Below, piece after piece: positions 1 to 7,652 of a stretch of DNA of 64,000 nucleotides; within the stretch, counting starts at the first letter, position 1, and every line of letters begins with the position of its first letter. The stretch is from positions 124,001 to 188,000 of the forward strand of contig NZ_UEYQ01000003.1 in NCBI RefSeq assembly GCF_900492205.1. Direction: 5' to 3'. The DNA is from Ciceribacter sp. T2.26MG-112.2 (GTDB taxonomy: Bacteria > Pseudomonadota > Alphaproteobacteria > Rhizobiales > Rhizobiaceae). The translations under genes were made by a program, and so were the position numbers. The notes beneath the pieces were generated by a model. That model was not told the origin of the DNA, did no database searches, and was given only the letters and a program-made list of their open reading frames with translations.

Positions 1-890
1 GCGACGAGGTCGAGATCATCCGCTCCGGCGTCCAGGTACCGCCGGCGGCCTGGGAGGAGATCGTCGTCACCGGCAAGGCCCGTGCCGCGATCCGGCGCGC
101 CACGCGCATGGCGATCCGCAAGCAGTATGCCGGCCTTGGCCATCGCATCCTCGAGCGAACCTTCGAGCGCGCCGGCAAGATCTTTTCGCGCGACGGCCTG
201 CGGCCGGTCCTGCACCGTCTCGGCCAACGCGACGTCGAGGATGCCATTGCCGCCGTCGGTCGCGGCGAACTGTCGTCGATCGACGTCCTGCGCGCCGTCT
301 ATCCCGACTACCAGGATGAACGGGTCACGGTGAAGCCTTCGAGCGACGAAGGCTGGTTCGCGATGAACAGTGCCAATGGCATGGTCTTCAAGATCCCCGG
401 CAAGGCGCGCCCCGTCGAGGGCGACGCGGCCGACGGCGAGGAGCGACTGCCGATCCGCGGCCTGGGCGGCAATGCAAGCGTGCATTTCGGGCCGGCCGGC
501 GCCGTGCCCGGCGATCGCATCGTCGGCATCATGGAGGACGGCAAGGGGATCACCATCTACCCGATCCAGGCGTCCGCCCTGCAAAAGTTCGACGACGAGC
601 CGGAACGCTGGATCGATGTGCGCTGGGATCTCGACGAGGCCAACAAGTCGCGCTTCATGGCCCGTATCCTGATCAACGCGATCAACGAACCGGGGACGCT
701 GGCAACGGTGGCACAGACGGTGGCGCGGCTCGACATCAATATCCGCACCCTGTCGATGATGCGGGTCGCCACCGACTTTACCGAGATGGCGATCGATGTC
801 GAAGTCTGGGACCTGCGCCAACTCAACCAGTTGCTGGTCGAGATGAAGGAACTGGACTGCATCTCGACCGTCAAGCGGGTTTACGACTGA
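1..890 (+). CDS. rsh: Bifunctional (p)ppGpp synthetase/hydrolase Rsh, C-terminal part (5' end outside window)
   Basis: This is the C-terminal regulatory end of a RelA/SpoT homolog, the cytosolic enzyme that makes and degrades the alarmone (p)ppGpp. The reading frame is open from base 3, so the catalytic HD and synthetase domains lie to the left of the window. The visible part begins in the TGS-to-linker region (about GVQVPPAAWEEIVVTGKA), continues through the helical and conserved-cysteine-type middle region, and ends in an ACT domain over about the last 90 residues, with the signature INAINEPGTLATVAQTVA. Rhizobia usually carry one such enzyme, hence the name rsh; relA/spoT would be synonyms. 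The family assignment is firm, but bifunctionality cannot be judged because the catalytic half is not visible. Confidence 0.93.
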   Translation, partial: DEVEIIRSGVQVPPAAWEEIVVTGKARAAIRRATRMAIRKQYAGLGHRILERTFERAGKIFSRDGLRPVLHRLGQRDVEDAIAAVGRGELSSIDVLRAVYPDYQDERVTVKPSSDEGWFAMNSANGMVFKIPGKARPVEGDAADGEERLPIRGLGGNASVHFGPAGAVPGDRIVGIMEDGKGITIYPIQASALQKFDDEPERWIDVRWDLDEANKSRFMARILINAINEPGTLATVAQTVARLDINIRTLSMMRVATDFTEMAIDVEVWDLRQLNQLLVEMKELDCISTVKRVYD

Positions 891-1033
891 CGGGGCCGCA
901 TCGTCCCCGCGATGGGGCAATGAAGACGAGGCCAATTGATTGTCCGTCGCCAATGCTTCACTCTGACCATGCGCTGTGGAGTGCCGTGAATACGGTTCAC
1001 TCAGCAGCGAAGTCCTTGCGAGGAGTGGCAGCC

Positions 1034-1594
1034 GTGATCAAGGTGTTCTCCGTCTTGCTTTTGGTCTTGCTGGCCGAACCCTTTTCCGGCTGGATCGCTC
1101 ATGCCGGCGACGTCGAGCAGCGGTTTCTCTATGGCCGCGTCCTTCAAGACCGGGAACTTGGTTGGGCCTGTTATTCAAGGCGATACGATCCCGCTCATTT
1201 GCGCAGCCATCCCGGCCAGAACGTCTCGGAAATAGCCATGCTCGCCTATCGTCCGGACTGGCCGGGCGCGGGGGCGAGCATCCTCAACTTCAAGGCCCGG
1301 TTCCGGGACGGAGGATTGGCCGAATTCTCGGGAGAGTGCAAAGAGGGTCGAGGTGATGTGCTGGCCTGCGGCATGGAATGTGATGGTGGCCCCTTTGCCC
1401 TCAGGAAGGCCGGGGGAGGGGCCATCATGGTCGACATGCCCGCCCCACCGAGCCTTTGCAACGACGGGGAGGGGGCGGATTTTGCCGCCGATGACAAGCT
1501 CTTCCGCCTCGATCGGACGGATTTGGCCGATTGCCGGGATCTGATCTGGGACGACGAGATCCGTCCGCGTCTGCTCCGGGCTGCCGGGCAGTAG
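1034..1594 (+). CDS. Hypothetical secreted protein with several cysteines
   Basis: I do not recognise this protein. I chose the GTG start at 1034 because an AGGAG lies about 8 bases upstream and the protein then begins directly with a signal peptide (IKVFSVLLLVLLAEPFSG, cleavage probably after AHA). An in-frame ATG at 920 would put 38 extra hydrophilic residues in front of it. The mature part of about 160 residues contains seven cysteines (for example WACYSRR, GECKEG, LACGMECDGG, SLCNDG, ADCRD), so a disulfide-bonded periplasmic protein is likely. It stands alone between rsh and a DUF3563-like gene. Function unknown. Confidence 0.65.
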   Translation: MIKVFSVLLLVLLAEPFSGWIAHAGDVEQRFLYGRVLQDRELGWACYSRRYDPAHLRSHPGQNVSEIAMLAYRPDWPGAGASILNFKARFRDGGLAEFSGECKEGRGDVLACGMECDGGPFALRKAGGGAIMVDMPAPPSLCNDGEGADFAADDKLFRLDRTDLADCRDLIWDDEIRPRLLRAAGQ

Positions 1595-1691
1595 GCTGGC
1601 CAGCCATTAACGTGGTTTACGGTGATTTAAGCCTTCCTTAAGCCGGCATGCAAAGGCCGCATGCCTGCGTTCCTCTTTCGGATCTGGTCGT

Positions 1692-1706
1692 TTGTGCGCT
1701 GCACAA
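1692..1706. promoter_or_regulatory. Inverted repeat TTGTGC-gct-GCACAA upstream of the DUF3563-like gene
   Basis: A perfect 6+3+6 inverted repeat sits 45 bases before the ATG of the small gene at 1751, in the A+T-rich stretch where its promoter should lie. It could be a dimeric repressor site or part of the core promoter. No family of regulator can be named from the sequence. Confidence 0.35.
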
Positions 1707-1715
1707 TTATATTCA

Positions 1716-1741
1716 CCTCAGATAAGAGAAATGATCTGAGG
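1716..1741 (+). promoter_or_regulatory. Hairpin that would mask the ribosome-binding site of the DUF3563-like gene
   Basis: CCTCAGAT at 1716-1723 is perfectly complementary to ATCTGAGG at 1734-1741, with a 10-base loop. The 3' arm contains the GAGG ribosome-binding site (1738-1741) of the gene starting at 1751, so in mRNA this stem would hide the site. The loop and 3' arm also carry a minimal ORF, ATG ATC TGA (1731-1739), overlapping the ribosome-binding site. This is a direct sequence observation. That it controls translation is inference. Confidence 0.5.
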
Positions 1742-1750
1742 AAACGAAAA

Positions 1751-1903
1751 ATGTTCAAGCCCCTTCGCAAGATTGCCAACGCCCTTCGCGTTCCCACCTC
1801 CACCGAACGCGAAATGGCCTATCTCAACGGCGCCCGCGACATGGTCGACCTGGAATTCCGCCAGCGCGAAATCGAGCGCGGCCTGTTCCGCAGCCGCTTC
1901 TGA
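1751..1903 (+). CDS. Small DUF3563-like protein
   Basis: A 50-residue protein, MFKPLRKIANALRV... ending RGLFRSRF. The core, with ERE..YLNGA and a motif like VDLEFRQREIERG, resembles the short alphaproteobacterial family annotated DUF3563, whose function is unknown. It is charged and helical, with no signal peptide or membrane segment. The ATG at 1751 follows GAGG with suitable spacing; a longer in-frame extension back to 1661 has no family support. The leader holds an inverted repeat and an SD-masking hairpin, described separately. Confidence 0.75.
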   Translation: MFKPLRKIANALRVPTSTEREMAYLNGARDMVDLEFRQREIERGLFRSRF

Positions 1904-1923
1904 TCGCGGACGCGACCCACGGT

Positions 1924-1946
1924 GGTGCGCAGGGTTCTTGCGCACC
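1924..1946 (+). terminator. Candidate terminator hairpin after the DUF3563-like gene
   Basis: GGTGCGCA (1924-1931) pairs perfectly with TGCGCACC (1939-1946) around a 7-base loop, 20 bases after the stop codon. No clear T-run follows, so it may be a 3'-end stabilising hairpin rather than a strong intrinsic terminator. Confidence 0.4.
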
Positions 1947-2117
1947 GTTGCGAATGTCTGCGGACGATTTTCGCCCGCCTGACTTGTCGGAAGATGGGGG
2001 CATCCACTACATGTGGTCCATGCTGACCCTTCGCTGCCGGGCTGAAGCCCCTGATCCCCTTTCATCCTGCCGATATCCGGCTTCGCCAGAGCATTTGGTG
2101 CTGGCGGGTGATCGCCT

Positions 2118-2522
2118 ATGATCATCGGCATCGGCAGCGACCTCATCGACATTCGCCGCATCGAGCAATCGCTCGAACGCTTCGGCGAGCGCTTCACCCA
2201 ACGCTGCTTCACCGAGATCGAGCGACAAAGGTCCGATGGCCGAAAGAACCGCGCCGAATCCTATGCCAAGCGCTTTGCCGCCAAGGAGGCCATGTCCAAG
2301 GCGCTCGGGACCGGCATGGCCCAGGGCGTGTTCTGGAAGGACATGGGCGTGGTCAATGCCCGAAGCGGCAAGCCCACCATGCACCTGACCGGCGGTGCAG
2401 CCGAAGTCCTGCAGGGCATGATGCCGGCGGGCCATGAGCCGCTGGTCCATCTGACCATCACCGACGACTATCCGCTGGCCCAGGCCTTCGTCATCATCGA
2501 GGCGCGGCCGGTGCGCGACTGA
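2118..2522 (+). CDS. acpS: Holo-[acyl-carrier-protein] synthase
   Basis: AcpS transfers 4'-phosphopantetheine from CoA to the serine of apo-ACP, activating the carrier protein for fatty-acid synthesis in the cytosol. The protein has 134 residues, normal for the family. It opens with the conserved [14 protein letters not shown] (metal-binding Asp8) and carries the second signature [12 protein letters not shown] (Glu57). Its substrate, ACP, is encoded in this window at 55.9 kb. It is followed after 99 bases by lepB, the usual rhizobial order. Confidence 0.95.
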   Translation: MIIGIGSDLIDIRRIEQSLERFGERFTQRCFTEIERQRSDGRKNRAESYAKRFAAKEAMSKALGTGMAQGVFWKDMGVVNARSGKPTMHLTGGAAEVLQGMMPAGHEPLVHLTITDDYPLAQAFVIIEARPVRD

Positions 2523-2621
2523 GCACCCCGCCGGACCGGGCATTTTCCGCGCCTCTGCCGTTGCCGCAGCGACGCGAACCGACTAGACAGGGCAGGATTT
2601 GCCAGAAAAGGAATTGACGGC

Positions 2622-3359
2622 GTGGAAGCTGAAAAGAAGCACAGTGTTCTCTGGGAGAATATCAAGGTCATCATCCAGGCCCTGCTCCTGGCCATGGTCA
2701 TCCGCACGGTCCTGTTCCAGCCCTTCACCATTCCGTCGGGTTCGATGATGCCGACGCTGCTGGTCGGCGACTACATCTTCGTCAACAAGTTCTCCTACGG
2801 CTATTCGAAATATTCCCTGCCGTTCTCGCCGGACCTGTTCGAAGGCCGCATCTTCGGCAGCGAACCGGAGCGCGGCGACATTGCCGTCTTCCGCTTCCCG
2901 CCCAACCCCAAGATCGACTACATCAAGCGCGTTGTCGGCCTGCCGGGCGACCGGATCCAGGTCATCGACGGCATCCTCCACATCAACGGAAAGCCGGTGC
3001 CGCGCGCCGAGGACGGCCGTTTCACCTCGGACTACAGCCTCGATCCGGGCACGGACGTGCCGGTCTTCCGCGAAACCATGGACAATGGCGTCAGCTACGA
3101 CACGCTCGATCAGCATCAGAACACCCGCGGCGACAACACGCCCGAGCGGATCGTGCCCGAAGGCCACTATTTCATGATGGGCGACAACCGCGACAATTCG
3201 CTCGACAGCCGTTTCGACGTCGGTTTCGTGCCGGCGGAAAACCTGATCGGCCGCGCTTCGGTGATCTTCTTCTCGCTCGGCAATGACACTTCGTTCCGCG
3301 AAGTGTGGAAATGGCCGTCCAACATGCGTTGGGATCGCCTGTTCAAGGTGGTCGAATGA
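2622..3359 (+). CDS. lepB: Signal peptidase I
   Basis: LepB is the inner-membrane serine protease that removes signal peptides from exported proteins. It has 245 residues with one N-terminal membrane segment (about 14-32). The catalytic serine is Ser41 in PSGSMMPTL and the general-base lysine is Lys102 in YIKRVVGLPGD. Near the C-terminus lies the conserved GDNRDNSLDSR box. The stop overlaps the ATG of rnc (ATGA at 3356-3359), so the two are translationally coupled. The ATG start with a single TM segment matches other alphaproteobacterial LepB proteins. Confidence 0.95.
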   Translation: MEAEKKHSVLWENIKVIIQALLLAMVIRTVLFQPFTIPSGSMMPTLLVGDYIFVNKFSYGYSKYSLPFSPDLFEGRIFGSEPERGDIAVFRFPPNPKIDYIKRVVGLPGDRIQVIDGILHINGKPVPRAEDGRFTSDYSLDPGTDVPVFRETMDNGVSYDTLDQHQNTRGDNTPERIVPEGHYFMMGDNRDNSLDSRFDVGFVPAENLIGRASVIFFSLGNDTSFREVWKWPSNMRWDRLFKVVE

Positions 3360-4078
3360 GAAGACCGAAGGGGCTCGGCGAGGAGGACCGGACGCGGATC
3401 GAAACCGCGATCGGCCACACCTTCGCCGAGAAGGAGAGGCTTGACCGCGCGCTCACCCATTCGAGCGCGACGCCCTCGGCCAAGGGGGGCGATTATGAGC
3501 GCCTGGAGTTTCTCGGCGACCGGGTTCTCGGTCTGTGCATTGCCGAACTGCTGTTCAAGACCTTCCGCAATGCCACCGAAGGCGAGCTTTCCGTGCGTTT
3601 CAACCAGCTGGTCAGCGCCGAGGCCTGCGCCGCGATCGCCGACGATCTGGAACTGCACCGCTTCATCCGTACCGGCTCCGACGTCAAGAAACTGACCGGA
3701 AAGGCCATGCTCAATGTCCGTGCCGACGTGGTGGAAAGCCTGATCGCGGCGATCTATCTCGACGCAGGGCTGGAGGCTGCACGCGGTTTCGTCCTGCGCT
3801 TCTGGCAGGAAAAGGCGAGCCGGGCCGATGGTGCGCGACGCGATGCCAAGACCGAACTGCAGGAATGGGCGCATGCGAAATTCGCCAAGACGCCCGCTTA
3901 CCGGATTGCCGAACGCGCCGGACCGGATCATGATCCCCTCTTCACGGTGATTGTCGAAATCCCCGGCATTGCACCTGAAACCGGAACGGACCGCTCCAAG
4001 CGCGCCGCCGAGCAGGTCGCCGCCACGAAAATACTCGAACGCGAAGGCGTCTGGACGCAGTCCACGGACGCAGGCTGA
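3356..4078 (+). CDS. rnc: Ribonuclease III
   Basis: RNase III cleaves double-stranded RNA, including the rRNA precursor. The start is the ATG that overlaps the lepB stop, giving 240 residues. The RNase III signature ERLEFLGDRVLGL is at residues 48-60 with the metal-binding acidic residues, and a second acidic pair lies in ADVVESLIAAIYLDAG. A C-terminal double-stranded RNA-binding domain begins about residue 162 (DAKTELQEWA) and ends with the AAEQVAATKILE helix. An upstream in-frame ATG at 3305 lies inside lepB and is rejected. Era follows directly. Confidence 0.95.
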   Translation: MRRPKGLGEEDRTRIETAIGHTFAEKERLDRALTHSSATPSAKGGDYERLEFLGDRVLGLCIAELLFKTFRNATEGELSVRFNQLVSAEACAAIADDLELHRFIRTGSDVKKLTGKAMLNVRADVVESLIAAIYLDAGLEAARGFVLRFWQEKASRADGARRDAKTELQEWAHAKFAKTPAYRIAERAGPDHDPLFTVIVEIPGIAPETGTDRSKRAAEQVAATKILEREGVWTQSTDAG

Positions 4079-4087
4079 TTGGAAACC

Positions 4088-5032
4088 ATGAGCGATACCG
4101 AAAACCCCTCCGTCGAAGGCGCAGCCGTTGACGACAAGCCCACGCATTCCGGCTTCGTGGCCCTGATCGGCCCGACCAATGCCGGCAAGTCGACGCTGCT
4201 CAACCGCCTCGTCGGCGCCAAGGTGTCGATCGTCAGTCATAAGGTGCAGACGACCCGCGCCATCGTGCGCGGCATCGCCATCCACGACAATGCCCAGATC
4301 GTCTTCATGGACACGCCCGGCATCTTCAAGCCGCGCCGCAGGCTTGATCGCGCCATGGTGACGTCCGCCTGGGGCGGCGCCAAGGATGCCGACCTCATCC
4401 TGCTCCTGATCGACAGCGAGCGGGGGCTGCGAGGCGATGCCGAAGCCATCCTCGAGGGGCTGAAAGACGTGCACCAGCCGAAGATCCTGGTGCTCAACAA
4501 GATCGACCGGGTTCGCCACGAAGATCTGCTGAAGCTCGCCGCCAAGGCGAACGAGGCCATCGCCTTCGAGCAAACCTTCATGGTCTCGGCAACGACCGGC
4601 TCCGGCTGCGACGACTTGATGGATTTCCTCGCCAAGCGCCTGCCGGAAGGTCCGTGGTACTATCCGGAAGACCAGATCTCCGACCTGCCCATGCGCCAGC
4701 TCGCCGCCGAAATCACCCGCGAAAAGCTGTTCCTCAGGCTCCATCAGGAACTCCCCTATTCCTCGCATGTCGAGACGGAAAAGTGGGAAGAGCGCAAGGA
4801 CGGCTCGGTCAGGATCGAGCAGGTCATCTATGTCGAGCGCGACAGCCAGAAGAAGATCGTCCTCGGCAAGGGCGGCGATGCGATCAAGTCGATCTCGACG
4901 GCGTCGCGCAAGGAGCTCTCGGAAATCCTCGAGCAGCCCGTGCATCTCTTCCTGTTCGTCAAGGTGCGCGAGAACTGGGGCGACGATCCGGAGCGCTTCC
5001 GCGAAATGGGGCTCGAATTTCCGAGGAATTGA
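4088..5032 (+). CDS. era: GTPase Era
   Basis: Era is an essential GTPase that binds the 3' end of 16S rRNA and assists 30S subunit maturation. It has 314 residues. The G1 motif GPTNAGKST is near residues 26-34, G2 T in QTTRAIVRG, G3 DTPG near 75, G4 NKID near 137, and a C-terminal KH domain around 220-290 includes IVLGKGGDAIKSI. A TTG at 4079 is in frame, but the ATG at 4088 is preferred by family length. It lies just downstream of rnc, as in many bacteria. Confidence 0.95.
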   Translation: MSDTENPSVEGAAVDDKPTHSGFVALIGPTNAGKSTLLNRLVGAKVSIVSHKVQTTRAIVRGIAIHDNAQIVFMDTPGIFKPRRRLDRAMVTSAWGGAKDADLILLLIDSERGLRGDAEAILEGLKDVHQPKILVLNKIDRVRHEDLLKLAAKANEAIAFEQTFMVSATTGSGCDDLMDFLAKRLPEGPWYYPEDQISDLPMRQLAAEITREKLFLRLHQELPYSSHVETEKWEERKDGSVRIEQVIYVERDSQKKIVLGKGGDAIKSISTASRKELSEILEQPVHLFLFVKVRENWGDDPERFREMGLEFPRN

Positions 5033-5039
5033 GCGCGTC

Positions 5040-6140
5040 CTAGCGCTCGATGCGGCGGGCGACGAATTTCGAGATCGGCCCGCCGAGCAACAACACCAGA
5101 AACAGCCGCGCCGTCTGCAGCGCCATGACGAACGAGATGTCGACCGGCGTCGAGGCGGCGATGATGGCGACCGAATCGAGGCCACCGGGGCTGGTCGCCA
5201 GATAGGCGGTGAGCGGGTCGATGCCGAACTGGTAGGTCAGCAGTGCCGCGAGCCCGGCGCAAAAGACGATCAGCACGACGATCGAGGCAAGGATCTGCGG
5301 CAGCGCATGGGCGGCATGGCGCAGGATGCGGCGGGTAAAGCTCAATCCGATCTTCCAGCCGAGCGTCGCATAGCCGATGGCCAAGAGCCATGGCGGAAGG
5401 TCGATGGTAATCATGCCCGCCGAATGCAGGGCAGCGGTGGCGATCAGCGGCAAAAGCATGGTGCCGGCCGGGATTTTCAGGCGCGCGCCGAGCGCACTCG
5501 CGGCGAAGGACACGGCCAGCGTCTTGGCGAGTTCAATCCAGTCGACGGCTGGAAACCAGACGATCTGAGGGGCGGGGCCGCCGCTGGCATGAAAGGCCAG
5601 GGCCGCGACGAGCGAGGCGGCGGAGGCGACGCATACCACCCGCAGATATTGCATGAAGGCGACGAGCCGAACATCGCCGCCATGGGCTTCGGCCATCAGC
5701 ATCATGGCCGAGGCAGCACCCGCCGATGTGCCCCAGATCGCCGTTGTGCCCGGCAACGTGCCACCCTTGGCCATGAGATAGCCCATCAGGCTGCTGGCAC
5801 CGATGACCGCCAGCACGATCGCCAGGAAGATCGGCCAGTCGGCGGCGAAGGTCTTGATGATCTCGGCATCGAGCGAGCGCGCGATGACGCAGCCGAGCAG
5901 GGAATGGGCGGCGATATAGGGGATGCGGTGGACCGATAGCCGGGCACCGTTCGTGGCGACGACGATCGCGGCGACCATCGGGCCGAGCAGCAGCGAACCC
6001 GGCAGGTGCAGGAGTTGCAGCACCAGCGAAAAGCCGATCGACGCGCAGACCAGGACCAGCCAGCGCGCCGGAGCCGGCAGTCCGGTCAGGAAGCCGGGAT
6101 CGGGCGTGTGGTCGGGGGAGCCGGAGGGCGATGGCTGCAT
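5040..6140 (-). CDS. AbrB-family membrane protein (putative transporter)
   Basis: A 366-residue polytopic membrane protein with about ten hydrophobic segments. It has two related halves, each with a GxLLGPM/G-type entrance (PGSLLLGPMVAAIVV and PAGTMLLPLIATAAL) followed by a TSPGGLD/TSAGAAS motif. This is the family often annotated AbrB or putative ammonia monooxygenase (COG3180); it is neither a transcription factor nor a proven monooxygenase, and its substrate is unknown. The gene converges on era with only 7 bases between the stops. Divergent recO begins 170 bases beyond its start. Confidence 0.85.
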   Translation of the reverse strand: MQPSPSGSPDHTPDPGFLTGLPAPARWLVLVCASIGFSLVLQLLHLPGSLLLGPMVAAIVVATNGARLSVHRIPYIAAHSLLGCVIARSLDAEIIKTFAADWPIFLAIVLAVIGASSLMGYLMAKGGTLPGTTAIWGTSAGAASAMMLMAEAHGGDVRLVAFMQYLRVVCVASAASLVAALAFHASGGPAPQIVWFPAVDWIELAKTLAVSFAASALGARLKIPAGTMLLPLIATAALHSAGMITIDLPPWLLAIGYATLGWKIGLSFTRRILRHAAHALPQILASIVVLIVFCAGLAALLTYQFGIDPLTAYLATSPGGLDSVAIIAASTPVDISFVMALQTARLFLVLLLGGPISKFVARRIER

Positions 6141-6312
6141 TGGGGGGAAGCCTGAGGGTCGCGTGCGCGGGAGAGGTGTCGGCCCCCGACTATACCGATT
6201 CGCTCAAGCCCCGTGTGAAAACTTGGCGAATATCATTTCCATCTGACCTTTGATCCACGGCGGGTCCGCGTCTCGTCTGTCCGCGAGCGCACAAATCGGC
6301 TAGAACAGGACC

Positions 6313-7086
6313 ATGCAGTGGACGGACGAAGCAATATTCCTCGGCGCGCGGCGCCACGGCGAGACGAGTGTCATCGCCGAGGTGATGACGCGCACCCGCG
6401 GCCGCCATCTCGGCATGGTGCGGGGCGGGCGCTCGCGCACCATGCAGCCGGTGCTCCAGCCCGGCAATCGGGTGGAGGTGGTCTGGCGGGCCCGGCTGGA
6501 AGACCATCTCGGCGAATTCCGCGTGGAGCCGATTACCCAGCGTGCGGCGCGGCTGATGGAAAGCGCCACCGCCGTCTATGGCGTGCAGGCGCTGGCGGCG
6601 CTGTTGCGCCTGCTGCCGGAGCGCGAACCGCATTCGCATCTGTTCGAGGCTCTCGACGTCATCCTGGAACATCTCGATGACCCGGCGACGGCCGGCGAAT
6701 TGTTCATTCGTTTCGAACTCGCGATATTGGATGATCTCGGCTACGGGCTGGATCTGGAGCGATGCGCCGCCACGGGCCAGCGCGAGGATCTGGCTTTCGT
6801 GTCGCCCAAGACGGGCCGGGCGGTGAGCCGCGATGCCGGATTGCCCTGGGCGGACAGGATGCTGGTGCTGCCGCCATTTCTGAGGTCCGGTGCTTCCAAG
6901 GCGGCCGACAGCGACAGCCTTGCTGCGGCCTTCCGGCTGACCGGGTTCTTCCTCAACCGCCATGTCTACGAGCCGCGCGGGCTCGAGGCCGGCGCGGCGC
7001 GTGAGGGGTTCTGTCAGGCAGCGCTGAAGACCTTGCGGGCGCCGGAAGCCGGCCCGCCATTGGCGGCAACCCGAAACATCTCGTGA
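6313..7086 (+). CDS. recO: DNA repair protein RecO
   Basis: RecO helps load RecA at gaps through the RecFOR pathway and anneals single strands. The 257-residue protein has the N-terminal OB fold ([21 protein letters not shown]..), the helical core, and the region [22 protein letters not shown]. Only one cysteine is visible in the latter, so the zinc finger found in some RecO proteins appears absent. It follows the acpS-lepB-rnc-era block as in other rhizobia. Its 3' end overlaps the end of a small opposite-strand gene by 73 bases. Confidence 0.92.
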   Translation: MQWTDEAIFLGARRHGETSVIAEVMTRTRGRHLGMVRGGRSRTMQPVLQPGNRVEVVWRARLEDHLGEFRVEPITQRAARLMESATAVYGVQALAALLRLLPEREPHSHLFEALDVILEHLDDPATAGELFIRFELAILDDLGYGLDLERCAATGQREDLAFVSPKTGRAVSRDAGLPWADRMLVLPPFLRSGASKAADSDSLAAAFRLTGFFLNRHVYEPRGLEAGAAREGFCQAALKTLRAPEAGPPLAATRNIS

Positions 7087-7265
7087 TCGTCGCTGGTTTC
7101 CTGGATATGCCGGTGGATGGCGTTCTGGAGTTCGCCGATGTTGCGATAGGTGCCACCGTCCAGCGCGATGACCGGATATTTGACGGCGATGAACTTCAGG
7201 CGATCACCATCCGGAATGGTGATCCCGACCGGAACCCCGGCATATTCGATGACTTGCTTTTCCAT
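7014..7265 (-). CDS. Small hypothetical protein
   Basis: An 83-residue protein beginning [26 protein letters not shown] 6 bases before the ATG gives a usable ribosome-binding site. It has no signal peptide or membrane segment, and the sequence D-R-L-K-F-I-A-V-K looks like a small alpha/beta domain. I believe similar short proteins occur in rhizobia, but I cannot name a family. Its last 24 codons overlap the end of recO on the other strand, so the true C-terminus deserves checking. A 31-codon ORF lies 75 bases upstream on the same strand. Confidence 0.55.
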   Translation of the reverse strand: MEKQVIEYAGVPVGITIPDGDRLKFIAVKYPVIALDGGTYRNIGELQNAIHRHIQETSDDHEMFRVAANGGPASGARKVFSAA

Positions 7266-7340
7266 AACGATTTCCCCGCCTGCGCGGTCGCGCAGACATA
7301 CAATATTGCGTCGATTGTAGAATTCAGTGCCTGTGCAGCG

Positions 7341-7436
7341 TCACATTCGACAGAAGCGACGGCAGAGATTGGTTGCCACCACACCGAGCGGGGATTTCTG
7401 CCAAGGGCGGGCGGCATGATGGAAAACAACACGCAT
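7341..7436 (-). CDS. Possible 31-residue small protein or leader peptide
   Basis: An ORF of 31 codons starting MRVVFHHAARPWQ and ending CRRFCRM. It is preceded by AAGGAGGT ending 7 bases before the ATG, the best Shine-Dalgarno match I see in this window. The peptide is basic, with two cysteines near its end, and has no hydrophobic segment. It is followed 75 bases later by the start of the 83-residue gene, so it may be a leader or an independent small protein. The evidence for translation is only the ribosome-binding site; codon use is not informative at this length. Confidence 0.4.
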   Translation of the reverse strand: MRVVFHHAARPWQKSPLGVVATNLCRRFCRM

Positions 7437-7652
7437 TTCGCTGACCTCCTTTTTGGCAAGGGCCTCTCTTCCGAGACCCGGTTTCTTCCGGTTCGAACCG
7501 GCTGCATCAAGGTAGGTGCGCAGGTCACCCGCGTCAACCGACCTTCAGTGAAAAGCAAAATAATATTCTGTGACGGTTTTAATATGTGTGCATTGCGGCA
7601 AAAATAATCCGTCCTGCCGCAATCGTTAAAAAATGCTCCTGATCCAGGCCTT
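7437..7652. other. A+T-richer intergenic region, probable promoter for the (-) strand small genes
   Basis: This stretch is clearly richer in A+T than its surroundings and holds no convincing gene. It contains a 12-base palindrome CGGTTCGAACCG (7489-7500) and a perfect 9-base inverted repeat, ATTGCGGCA at 7592-7600 with TGCCGCAAT at 7615-7623. It also has T/A-rich hexamers such as TAATATT around 7561 that could serve promoters directed leftward. The end nearest 7650 may hold the MFS gene terminator. Confidence 0.5.
7628..7648 (-). terminator. Weak candidate terminator of the MFS transporter gene
   Basis: Read on the minus strand just after the stop codon, CCTG-GAT-CAGG forms a short stem and is followed by AGCA and six Ts. 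The stem is only 4 bp, so termination here is plausible but weakly supported. Confidence 0.3.

Noticed and set aside
3167-5185. 672-codon minus-strand ORF opposite lepB, rnc and era
   Set aside because: It is a long antisense frame caused by high G+C in the third position. It has no recognisable domain and covers three certain genes.
7083-7607. 174-codon plus-strand ORF after recO
   Set aside because: It begins in antisense to the 83-residue gene, and no good ribosome-binding site or domain is seen.
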